In this document: positions 57,520 to 64,000 of the stretch, one piece after another | Position numbering within the stretch: the first letter of the stretch is position 1 | Layout: the number at the start of each line of letters is the position of its first letter | Origin: Gammaproteobacteria bacterium | GTDB taxonomy: Bacteria; Pseudomonadota; Gammaproteobacteria; Steroidobacterales; Rariloculaceae | Assembly: GCA_022820625.1 (NCBI GenBank) | Contig: JAJEFE010000070.1 | Span: 1 to 64,000 of the forward strand | Length of the DNA: 64,000 nucleotides | Reading direction: 5' to 3' | The notes under the pieces: generated by a model | Told to the model about the DNA's origin: nothing | Databases searched by the model: none | Seen by the model: only the letters and a program-made list of their open reading frames with translations | Program-made: the position numbers and the translations under genes

Positions 57520-57562
57520 TGCTCCATCCAACCGGTCGTTACGTATCGGTTGGATGGAGCAC
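57519..57562. repeat. 44-bp inverted repeat, copy B (perfect arms)
   Basis: Perfect 16-bp arms GTGCTCCATCCAACCG and CGGTTGGATGGAGCAC around a 12-nt centre ending ACGTAT. The first G is the last base of the mrcA stop codon. There is no T-tract, so it is not a simple intrinsic terminator, though it could still attenuate read-through. It matches copy A at 49916 in length and centre. Confidence 0.75.
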
Positions 57563-57594
57563 CAGCATGCGGTTCAGGGGAGGAGACAAACACC

Positions 57595-58188
57595 ATGGCC
57601 ACCTCCGACACGCTACGGGATCGGCTTGCGCATGAAGCTGCGCGGCTGATGATCGAACACGGCATCCGGGATTACGGACTCGCCAAACGCAAGGCCGCCC
57701 GCCGTCTGGGCGTGCGGGCCGCCTGGGCACTCCCCGGCAACGCTGAAATCGATGCACGAGTGACCGAGTGGCAGGAGCTCTTCGAGCCCGAAACCCATGT
57801 CCGGCGGCTTCGCGAGCTTCGCAGCCTGGCGCTTCAAGTCATGGACGCCTTTTCCGTGTTCAACCCACGCCTGGCGGGACCCGTGCTGAGCGGCGCGATC
57901 AACGTGAACTCGCCCATCGAAGTGCACCTGTTTACCGATGCTCCGGAGGACGTGGCGATGTCGCTTGACGCCCTGGGCAAGACTTACAGGGATTGCCAGC
58001 GCCGCTATCGCTATAACGGCCGCGGTGTATCGCTCATCCCGGGCTTTCGCTTCAACATCCGCGGCCAGCGGGTCGATGCGCTGGTGTTTCCGGACAAGGG
58101 CCTGAGGCAGGCGCCCATGAGCCCGGTGGACGGACGGCCCATGCCACGGGCGAACCGCGCCCGCGTGCGCGCCCTGCTGGACCAATAG
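57595..58188 (+). CDS. Conserved hypothetical protein
   Basis: Protein of 197 aa. The N-terminus LAHEAARLMIEHGIRDYGLAKRKAARRLG is helical and basic; the middle FNPRLAGPVLSGAINVNSPIEVHLFTDAPEDVAMSL resembles the glycine-loop plus acidic-strand pattern of nucleotidyltransferase-like proteins, but I cannot confirm that. No signal peptide or membrane helix. The start at 57595 follows GGAGGAGA. It directly follows the inverted repeat and converges with the potC gene (2-bp gap). I do not assign a function. Confidence 0.7.
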   Translation: MATSDTLRDRLAHEAARLMIEHGIRDYGLAKRKAARRLGVRAAWALPGNAEIDARVTEWQELFEPETHVRRLRELRSLALQVMDAFSVFNPRLAGPVLSGAINVNSPIEVHLFTDAPEDVAMSLDALGKTYRDCQRRYRYNGRGVSLIPGFRFNIRGQRVDALVFPDKGLRQAPMSPVDGRPMPRANRARVRALLDQ

Positions 58189-58190
58189 CT

Positions 58191-59030
58191 CTACGGCGAG
58201 TACCCGGCCTGACCCGACGACCGCTTCCGCAGCCACGCGACCGTCCACAGCAGGCACAGCGCAAAGACAATCAGGAACGCGGCCACCGCCAGGATCGCCG
58301 GGCTGATGTTTTCGCGGATGCCGGCCCACATCTGTCGGGGAATCGTGCGCTGCTCGACGCCGGCCAGGAACAGCACCACCACCACCTCGTCGAACGACGT
58401 CGCGAAGGCGAACAACGCCCCCGAAATGACGCCTGGCGCAATCAGCGGAAGCTGAATGCTGCGGAAGGTTCGCACGGGACCGGCTCCCAGCGAGGCTGCC
58501 GCGCGCGTCATGTTGCGGTTATAGCCCGCCAGGGTCGCCGTCACGGTGATCACTACAAATGGCGTGCCGAGCACTGCGTGGGCCAGTATCAACCCCAGGT
58601 GCGTCTGTCCGAGACCAAGCCTGGTGTAAAAAAAGAACATTCCGGCGGCGGCAATGATCACGGGGGTGACCAGCGGGGAGATGAGAAATCCCATCACCAG
58701 GCGCCGTGCGGGCATATGGGGACTTGCAAGGCCGAGTGCCGCCAGGGTACCCAGGAACGTGGCCAGCAATGTCGCCGACGTACCGATGACGAGGCTGTTC
58801 GCCAGGGCGTTTGTCCACGCCTGGTCGGTCACCACTTCACGGTACCAGCGCATCGACCAGGCCTCGGGATCGAAGCGCAGCATGCCTTCGGTAAAGGTGA
58901 AATACGGTTCGGCATTGAAACTCAGCGGCAGGATCACGAGGATCGGCGCGATCAGAAACACCAGCACGCCCGCGCAGTAGCCCAGGTAAGCCACCCGCCC
59001 GATTTGTCCGACTCTGCCCGCGGCCTGCAT
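58191..59030 (-). CDS. potC: ABC transporter permease, PotC-like
   Basis: Inner-membrane permease of 279 aa with about six helices. The EAA motif region AAASLGAGPVRTFRSIQLPLIAPG marks contact with the ATPase. The overall pattern (LIAPILVILPLSFNAEP at the start, FATSFDEVVVVLFLAG) matches PotC-type spermidine/putrescine permeases; other ABC permeases for polyamines or opines would look alike, so specificity is inferred only. It is the last gene of a three-gene operon with only a 1-bp gap before it. Confidence 0.85.
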   Translation of the reverse strand: MQAAGRVGQIGRVAYLGYCAGVLVFLIAPILVILPLSFNAEPYFTFTEGMLRFDPEAWSMRWYREVVTDQAWTNALANSLVIGTSATLLATFLGTLAALGLASPHMPARRLVMGFLISPLVTPVIIAAAGMFFFYTRLGLGQTHLGLILAHAVLGTPFVVITVTATLAGYNRNMTRAAASLGAGPVRTFRSIQLPLIAPGVISGALFAFATSFDEVVVVLFLAGVEQRTIPRQMWAGIRENISPAILAVAAFLIVFALCLLWTVAWLRKRSSGQAGYSP

Positions 59031-59031
59031 G

Positions 59032-60228
59032 TCAGGTCACGCCGATGCGGCCGCCGGCGATGCGGTCGTAGAGGATGTACAGGGCGGTCACACAGACCAT
59101 GATGATCCCGCCCAGCGCCGATGCCAGCCCCCAGTTCAGCGACGTCTGCATATGGTAGGCGACCATGTTGGAAATCAACTGGCCGGTACTGCCTCCCACC
59201 AACGCCGGGGTGATGTAGTAGCCGATGGCGAGGATGAACACCAGCAGGGAGCCGGCGCCGACACCCGGGAGGGACTGCGGCCAGTAGACGCGCCAGAACG
59301 CCTGAGCGGACCCGGCGCCCAGTGACGCGGCGGCGCTCATGTGCGATCGCGGGATGGTGCGCATCACGGAGTAAAGCGGCAACACCATGAACGGCAGCAG
59401 CACATGGGTCATGGCCACGAAGGTCCCGGTCATGTTGTAGATCAGGGCCAGCCTCGCGTCGTCGGCAATGAACCCGGCAGCGACCAGCAGGTCGTTGATG
59501 ACGCCCTGGTTCTGCAGCAGCACGATCCACGAAGTCGTGCGCACCAGCAGCGATGTCCAGAACGGCACCAGCACCAGCGCCAGCAGGATAGCGCCGCGCC
59601 GCGGCGGCGAGTGCGCGATGAGGTGTGCAAGGGGATAGCCGAGAATGAGGCACAGCAGGGTCACTCCGAAACTCACCGCGAGCGTGCGCGTGAACAGCGG
59701 GACGTAGATACGCCGGTCCGGCGCCTGGCGCGCTACCGAACCATCGGGCAGGCGGGTCAGGTCGACCGCCGCCAGGTAGTGCCTGGTGGTGTAGCGCTCG
59801 CCGGCCGTGCGGAGCGCGTGCCAGGTTTCGATCTCCTCCCAGGCGGGATTGATCTCCACCATCGTTTCGCGCCAGGCGTCGCCGGAGGCGTCCCGCAACC
59901 GGCGCGCGGAAACGACCATCACGCTGCGCAGCCCGCCCTGCACGCGGTTGACCCGGCCGGCGACCTGGCCGATGGTCCGTTCCTCCTGCGCGACGAGCAG
60001 TTCCCGGGCAGCGGCCTCGAATACGGCTTCTTCCGGCACGCCCACGCCGTCCCAATCGTCCAGCAGGGCGATCGTTTCCGGCAGTACATCGGCAACCACC
60101 GGATCGTAGACGCTGCGCACCAGCATCGACACCAGGGGTGCGACGAAGGTGACGCCCACGAACGCCACCAGGGGCAGCGCCAGCCCCGCCGCGCGCAGAC
60201 GCGCTCGCCTCTCGGCCGCGCTACGCAT
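59032..60228 (-). CDS. potB: ABC transporter permease, PotB-like with long periplasmic insert
   Basis: Permease of 398 aa. Helix 1 (AAGLALPLVAFVGVTFVAPLVSML) is followed by a polar region of about 125 residues (RELLVAQEERTIGQVAGRVNR, GDAWRETMVEINPAWEEIETW) before helix 2 (LFTRTLAVSFGVTLLCLILGY). Canonical PotB has a much shorter loop. The EAA motif is AAASLGAGSAQAFWRVYWPQSLPGVGAG. The start at 60228 overlaps the ATPase gene end by 8 bp; the ORF extension upstream is rejected. Confidence 0.85.
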   Translation of the reverse strand: MRSAAERRARLRAAGLALPLVAFVGVTFVAPLVSMLVRSVYDPVVADVLPETIALLDDWDGVGVPEEAVFEAAARELLVAQEERTIGQVAGRVNRVQGGLRSVMVVSARRLRDASGDAWRETMVEINPAWEEIETWHALRTAGERYTTRHYLAAVDLTRLPDGSVARQAPDRRIYVPLFTRTLAVSFGVTLLCLILGYPLAHLIAHSPPRRGAILLALVLVPFWTSLLVRTTSWIVLLQNQGVINDLLVAAGFIADDARLALIYNMTGTFVAMTHVLLPFMVLPLYSVMRTIPRSHMSAAASLGAGSAQAFWRVYWPQSLPGVGAGSLLVFILAIGYYITPALVGGSTGQLISNMVAYHMQTSLNWGLASALGGIIMVCVTALYILYDRIAGGRIGVT

Positions 60229-61342
60229 CGTGATCGTCGCCGGCGTCGAGCACGCGGCAGTCGGTCGGCGTCCAGCCGATCCGGATCTCGTCACCTTCCA
60301 GCACCGCGCCGTGGCCGACCATGTTCGGGATCTTGGCGATGAAGTCCTTCCGGCCGCACGCGTGTACGCGGATCCTCAGGTGATCGCCCACGAAGGTGAT
60401 GTCCCGGATGCGCGCGTCGAACTCGTTGGTATAGAGACCTGGCCGCGGCGCCACGGCAACCCGTTCGGGGCGAATGGACAGCGTCGTTGCGTCGCCGGGT
60501 TCGCAGGGCGCCACCCGAATGGCCTTCACGACCTGTTCGCCCACCTGGACCCGGCAGATGTCCTTGTCGATGGACAGGACACGACCGTGCAGGCGATTGT
60601 TCTCGCCGATGAAGCGCGCCACGAAGGACCGTTCCGGCTCCTCGTAGAGCGACTCCGGCGGCGCCACCTGCTCGATTCGCCCGTCCTTCAATACGGCCAC
60701 GCGATCCGACATGACCATCGCCTCCTGCTGATCGTGGGTCACGTAGACGATGGTCACGCCGAGAGTCTGGTGGATGCGGCGGATCTCGTACTGCATCTCC
60801 TCGCGCAGATGCCGGTCGAGCGCGCCCAGCGGCTCGTCCATGAGCACCAGGTCGGGCTCGAAAACCAGCGCTCGGGCGATGGCCACCCGCTGTTGCTGAC
60901 CGCCGGAGAGCTGGCCCGGATACCGCCCTTCAAAGCCTTCCAGACGGACCAACTGCAGCGCCCGCCGTACAAGATCCCCGGACTCGTCCCTGGACATTCC
61001 GCGCACGTCCAGCGGAAAGGCGAGGTTCCGCGCAACCGTCATATGCGGAAACAGCGCGTAATCCTGGAAGACCATGCCGATCCCGCGCTTGCGGGGCGGC
61101 AACGCATGCACCGAGCGCCCTGCGATGCGAATGGCGCCCGTCGTCGGCGCCTCGAATCCCGCGAGCATCATCAGGCAGGTGGTCTTGCCGGAACCGGACG
61201 GGCCGAGCAGGCTGAGAAACTCGCCCCGGCGCACCGTAAGGTTGAAGTCCTGAACGGCCATCACGCGGCCGTCGTAGCTCTTGCCTATGTTCTCGAATTC
61301 GACGTGGATGCCGTCACTCGCCGGACGTTCTGCGTTTGCCAT
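60221..61342 (-). CDS. potA: ABC transporter ATP-binding protein, PotA-like
   Basis: ATPase of 373 aa and first gene of the operon. [16 protein letters not shown] (Walker A), [13 protein letters not shown] (Q-loop), [16 protein letters not shown] (signature), [12 protein letters not shown] (Walker B) and [17 protein letters not shown] (H-loop) are complete; the C-terminal TOBE domain follows from about residue 290. ATG 61342 is preferred because the ORF extension to 61381 lacks support. No periplasmic binding protein gene (potD) lies beside it. Confidence 0.9.
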   Translation of the reverse strand: MANAERPASDGIHVEFENIGKSYDGRVMAVQDFNLTVRRGEFLSLLGPSGSGKTTCLMMLAGFEAPTTGAIRIAGRSVHALPPRKRGIGMVFQDYALFPHMTVARNLAFPLDVRGMSRDESGDLVRRALQLVRLEGFEGRYPGQLSGGQQQRVAIARALVFEPDLVLMDEPLGALDRHLREEMQYEIRRIHQTLGVTIVYVTHDQQEAMVMSDRVAVLKDGRIEQVAPPESLYEEPERSFVARFIGENNRLHGRVLSIDKDICRVQVGEQVVKAIRVAPCEPGDATTLSIRPERVAVAPRPGLYTNEFDARIRDITFVGDHLRIRVHACGRKDFIAKIPNMVGHGAVLEGDEIRIGWTPTDCRVLDAGDDHDA

Positions 61343-61440
61343 GTGGAATTTCCGGGCAGAATCCGCCGGGGACCATAGCACCGGAACCCGCAGCCGTCAC
61401 CCCGGCGCAGGACCGGTCAAGACCGGGCGTGTATCGAAAA

Positions 61441-62739
61441 CTAGCGCTGATCGACCAGCACGTAGTCCCGCTGTGCCGGCCCGATGTAGAGCTGCCGGGG
61501 CCGACCGATCCGCGACTCCGGATCGCGCACCATCTCGCGCCAGTGCGCCACCCAGCCGACGGTGCGGGCGATGGCGAACAACACGGTGAACATGGACTTC
61601 GGGATCCCCAGCGCCCGGTAGATGATCCCCGAGTAGAAATCCACGTTGGGATACAGGTTCTTCTCGATGAAGTACTCGTCCTTCAGCGCGATCTGTTCCA
61701 GTTCCAGCGCCAGTTCGAACAGCGGACCGTCCTGACTGGCGCCGAGCTTCTCCAACAGCCGGTGGCACATGCGGCGGATGATGGCCGCGCGCGGATCGTA
61801 GTTCTTGTAGACCCGATGCCCGAATCCCATCAGCCGGAACGGATCGTTCCGGTCCTTGGCCCGGTCGACGTATTCCCGGATTCGGCTCCGGTCGCCGATC
61901 TCCTCCAGCATGTTGATCACCGCCTCGTTGGCGCCGCCGTGGGCCGGCCCCCAAAGCGCGGAGATCCCCGCGGAGATGGCCGAGTAGGGATTGGTGCCGG
62001 AACTGCCTGCAAAGCGTACGGTGGACGTGCTGCAATTCTGCTCATGGTCGGCATGAAGGATAAACAGCAGGTCCAGGGCCTGCGCGGCGACCGGGTCGAT
62101 CTCGTACGGAGCCGGCGGAACCGAGAAGAACATGTGCAGGAGGTTGCTGCAGTAGTCCAGCTCGTTCCTCGGGTACACGAAGGGCTGGCCCAGGGAATGC
62201 TTGTAGGCCGCCGCGGCGATCGTCGGGATCTTGGCGATGATGCGGTGCGCGAAGATGTCGCGATGCCTGGCGTTCTGGATGTTCATGCTGTCGTGGTAAA
62301 ACGCCGACATGCAGGCGACAACGCCCGAGACCATCGCCATCGGGTGCGCGTCGTGGTGGAAACCGTTGAAAAACCGCAGGAACGACTCGTTGAGCATCGT
62401 ATGGGTGCGGATGGCCATGTCGAACTCCGCCAGTTCAGCGGGTTTCGGCAGTTCGCCGTACAGCAACAGGTACGCGACTTCGATGAAAGTCGATTGCTCG
62501 GCAAGCTGCTCGATGGGATAGCCGCGGTAGTGCAGGACCCCCTGCTCGCCGTCGATGTAGGTGATGGTGCTGGAGCAGGAGGCGGTGGCGCCGAAGCCCG
62601 GATCGTAGGTGAATACGCCTTGATTTCTGTATAGCTGGGAAATTTCAAGAACATTCGGCCCGGCGGTGCCGGAGCGCTCCCGCAACTCCATTTCCGCGCC
62701 GGAACCGGCTTCAACCACACTGTAGCGCCTTTCGCCCAT
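61441..62739 (-). CDS. gltA: Citrate synthase
   Basis: TCA-cycle enzyme of 432 aa. Motifs: [28 protein letters not shown], catalytic His in [17 protein letters not shown] and [36 protein letters not shown] and catalytic Asp in [12 protein letters not shown]. The ATG at 62739 ([14 protein letters not shown]) gives the normal length near 430; the GTG at 62817 adds 26 low-complexity residues. A -10-like TATAAT on the minus strand at 62852-62857 is a candidate promoter element if the longer start is wrong. Confidence 0.94.
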   Translation of the reverse strand: MGERRYSVVEAGSGAEMELRERSGTAGPNVLEISQLYRNQGVFTYDPGFGATASCSSTITYIDGEQGVLHYRGYPIEQLAEQSTFIEVAYLLLYGELPKPAELAEFDMAIRTHTMLNESFLRFFNGFHHDAHPMAMVSGVVACMSAFYHDSMNIQNARHRDIFAHRIIAKIPTIAAAAYKHSLGQPFVYPRNELDYCSNLLHMFFSVPPAPYEIDPVAAQALDLLFILHADHEQNCSTSTVRFAGSSGTNPYSAISAGISALWGPAHGGANEAVINMLEEIGDRSRIREYVDRAKDRNDPFRLMGFGHRVYKNYDPRAAIIRRMCHRLLEKLGASQDGPLFELALELEQIALKDEYFIEKNLYPNVDFYSGIIYRALGIPKSMFTVLFAIARTVGWVAHWREMVRDPESRIGRPRQLYIGPAQRDYVLVDQR

Positions 62740-62917
62740 ACGTCGCACCTGTTCCTTCGGAATTGTTTGACCGTCCTCGGCCGGAGCGGCCTTGGTCACG
62801 GCGTATGCGCTTCGCACGGGCCGAGAGCCGTCAAGCGCATCAGAACTTTTTATTATAACAGGCTAGTGAGCCGCTTGGGGGCTCAATTTCGAGTGAATTC
62901 GGGTGAACTTCTATTAA

Positions 62918-63142
62918 TTATTGTCGTTCGCGCGCAACAGACGAGCGGCTGTAGCGCCTGCGGAACTTGTCGACGCGCCCACCCGTATCGACGATCTTCT
63001 GCGTGCCGGTATAGAAGGGATGACAGGCGGAACAGATTTCCACGCGCAGATCCTTGCCCAGCGTGGACCGGGTTGCGAACTCGTTGCCGCAGCCACAGGT
63101 CACCTTGATTTCGGCGTAGGCCGGATGGATGTCGGCTCTCAT
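62918..63142 (-). CDS. rpmE: 50S ribosomal protein L31, zinc-binding type
   Basis: Ribosomal protein of 74 aa. [29 protein letters not shown] and [27 protein letters not shown] are diagnostic. The four zinc-ligand cysteines are present (CGC and CSAC), so this is the zinc-containing C+ form rather than the starvation paralogue. It lies upstream of gltA on the same strand with a palindromic gap (TGAGCC...GGCTCA near 62867-62885). Confidence 0.95.
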   Translation of the reverse strand: MRADIHPAYAEIKVTCGCGNEFATRSTLGKDLRVEICSACHPFYTGTQKIVDTGGRVDKFRRRYSRSSVARERQ

Positions 63143-63230
63143 GATCGGACAGTCCAGCGGGAAAGGCGCGAGAGCATACTGCCCCCGGCAGCGAATGACA
63201 AGCAGCCGGAGATGGCGGCGGCCAGCGGCG

Positions 63231-63845
63231 TCAGCCGGTTGCCGTCAGCTCCCGAAGCGCTTTCTCGATCTGTGCCAGCGCCTGCCCGCGGTGGCTGACG
63301 CGGTTCTTGACTTCTGCCTTCAACTCCGCTGCAGTGGCGCCCAGGCGCGGGTCGAAGAAAACCGGATCGTAGCCGAATCCCGACGTGCCGCGCGGTTCGC
63401 GCACGATCGATCCGCGCCACTCGCCCGTACCTATAAGCGGCATCGGATCGTCCCAGCGCACCAGCGCCACCACCACGCAGCAAAACCGCGCCCCGCGATC
63501 GGGGCCGGACACATCCTCCATCAGTTCGAGCAGCTTGGCGATGTTCGCCCGCGAACCACCGCCATCGGCGAAACGGGCCGATCGCACGCCCGGAGCGCCG
63601 TCCAGGGCGTCCACAGCCAGGCCGGAGTCGTCCGCGATGGCCGCGAGCCCGGTCGCGGCGGCCGCGTGGCGCGCCTTGAGCAAAGCGTTTTCCAGAAAAG
63701 TCCGGCCGGTCTCTTCGGGCGACTCGAGGCCGAACTCGTTCCTCGCCACCAGGGTAATGCCCGTCGGCGCAAGCAATGCCTCGAGTTCCGAAAACTTGCC
63801 CGTGTTGCCGCTGGCGAAAATCCACCGACCGGCCCGGTCAGTCAC
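63231..63845 (-). CDS. rdgB: XTP/dITP diphosphatase
   Basis: House-cleaning nucleotide hydrolase of 204 aa that removes ITP, dITP and [68 protein letters not shown] and [17 protein letters not shown] are the standard blocks. It starts with GTG overlapping the rph stop codon, the widespread rph-rdgB order. Confidence 0.94.
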   Translation of the reverse strand: MTDRAGRWIFASGNTGKFSELEALLAPTGITLVARNEFGLESPEETGRTFLENALLKARHAAAATGLAAIADDSGLAVDALDGAPGVRSARFADGGGSRANIAKLLELMEDVSGPDRGARFCCVVVALVRWDDPMPLIGTGEWRGSIVREPRGTSGFGYDPVFFDPRLGATAAELKAEVKNRVSHRGQALAQIEKALRELTATG

Positions 63846-64000
63846 CGCTTCAGCACCTCGGACTGCGCCTCGAGCAGTCGGCTCGTCCCCAGCGAGGCCA
63901 GATCGAGGAGCCGGTCCAGTTCCCCCCGCCGAAAGGCATGTCCCTCCGCCGTTCCCTGTACTTCGATGTACCCGCCGGCGTCATTCATCACCACGTTCAT
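63842..64000 (-). CDS. rph: Ribonuclease PH, C-terminal part (cut by window edge)
   Basis: The frame read from the window's right edge gives [20 protein letters not shown] and [32 protein letters not shown] before the stop at 63842. This is the conserved C-terminal portion of RNase PH, which trims tRNA 3' ends. The 5' part is outside the window. The stop overlaps the GTG of rdgB. Confidence 0.93.
   Translation of the reverse strand: MNVVMNDAGGYIEVQGTAEGHAFRRGELDRLLDLASLGTSRLLEAQSEVLKR

Noticed and set aside
55078-57531. 817-aa minus-strand ORF opposite mrcA
   Set aside because: Very long but antisense to a gene with complete glycosyltransferase and transpeptidase motifs; no domain seen.
57519-57562. 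Inverted repeat as an ordinary mrcA terminator
   Set aside because: No T-tract follows and a matching copy exists at 49916 in a divergent promoter gap, so a repeat element fits better.
62867-62886. TGAGCC...GGCTCA hairpin as intrinsic terminator of rpmE
   Set aside because: Short arms and no T-run on the minus strand; mentioned only within the rpmE entry.

Overview
The window reads as a chromosomal segment of a GC-rich gammaproteobacterium. The strongest evidence is the gene order mrcA / pilM-pilN-pilO-pilP-pilQ / aroK-aroB-dgt-pyrF, together with ybbA-tesA, rph-rdgB, rpmE, gltA and a PotABC-type transporter. TonB-dependent receptors, an NhaC-type antiporter and many CoA-thioester genes fit an aerobic heterotroph, possibly marine; that habitat is an inference.

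The left 36.5 kb is accessory and catabolic. It starts with two TonB-dependent receptors, an NhaC antiporter, an MFS permease and two VOC proteins (0.2-9.7 kb). An electron-transfer group follows (9.9-13.7 kb): an internally deleted flavin amine oxidase, a c-type cytochrome, a FAD_binding_4 oxidoreductase and an alpha/beta hydrolase that lacks its nucleophile. Next come a probable DUF1838 protein, a DUF1330 protein and a nitrilase-fold protein without the catalytic Cys (13.6-16.1 kb). A GntR/UTRA regulator diverges from an operon of MFS permease, membrane protein, family III CoA-transferase and HMG-CoA-lyase-like enzyme (16.7-21.8 kb). An MDR oxidoreductase, a CpcT/CpeT-like protein, a LeuCD-type hydro-lyase pair, a second family III CoA-transferase and a second HMG-CoA-lyase-like enzyme complete this block (22.8-29.4 kb). 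AT-rich TGATATA/TGATATATCA-type palindromes recur in the gaps of this block and could mark one regulon. My reading is that the block hydrates/dehydrates branched hydroxy-acids, activates them by CoA transfer and cleaves them by retro-Claisen lyases.

A second, LysR-flanked block (29.6-36.5 kb) has a bicupin, a dihydropyrimidinase-like cyclic amidohydrolase, an isochorismatase-type amidase, a maleate-isomerase/arylmalonate-decarboxylase family protein, an alpha/beta hydrolase and a 2-methylcitrate-synthase-like protein. The order resembles the lower nicotinate (NicD/NicF/NicE) or cyclic-imide route to maleate and fumarate, but key catalytic residues differ in two of the enzymes.

From 36.8 kb rightward the content is core: ppk2, a CinA/MoaB-domain protein, a divergent PEP carboxylase, ybbA/tesA, fadD, DUF445, pyrF, dgt, aroB, aroK, DUF2237, pilQPONM, mrcA, a hypothetical gene, potCBA, gltA, rpmE, rdgB and the 3' end of rph. 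Non-coding repeats here include a 44-bp inverted repeat in two copies, a roughly 130-bp dispersed element flanking ppk2-cinA, and an in-frame 63-bp tandem duplication upstream of ppc. Several gene remnants lie in the accessory half: the amine oxidase, a frameshifted lipoprotein, an AAA ATPase start and an aldehyde dehydrogenase start. I saw no rRNA, tRNA, CRISPR array or complete insertion sequence.
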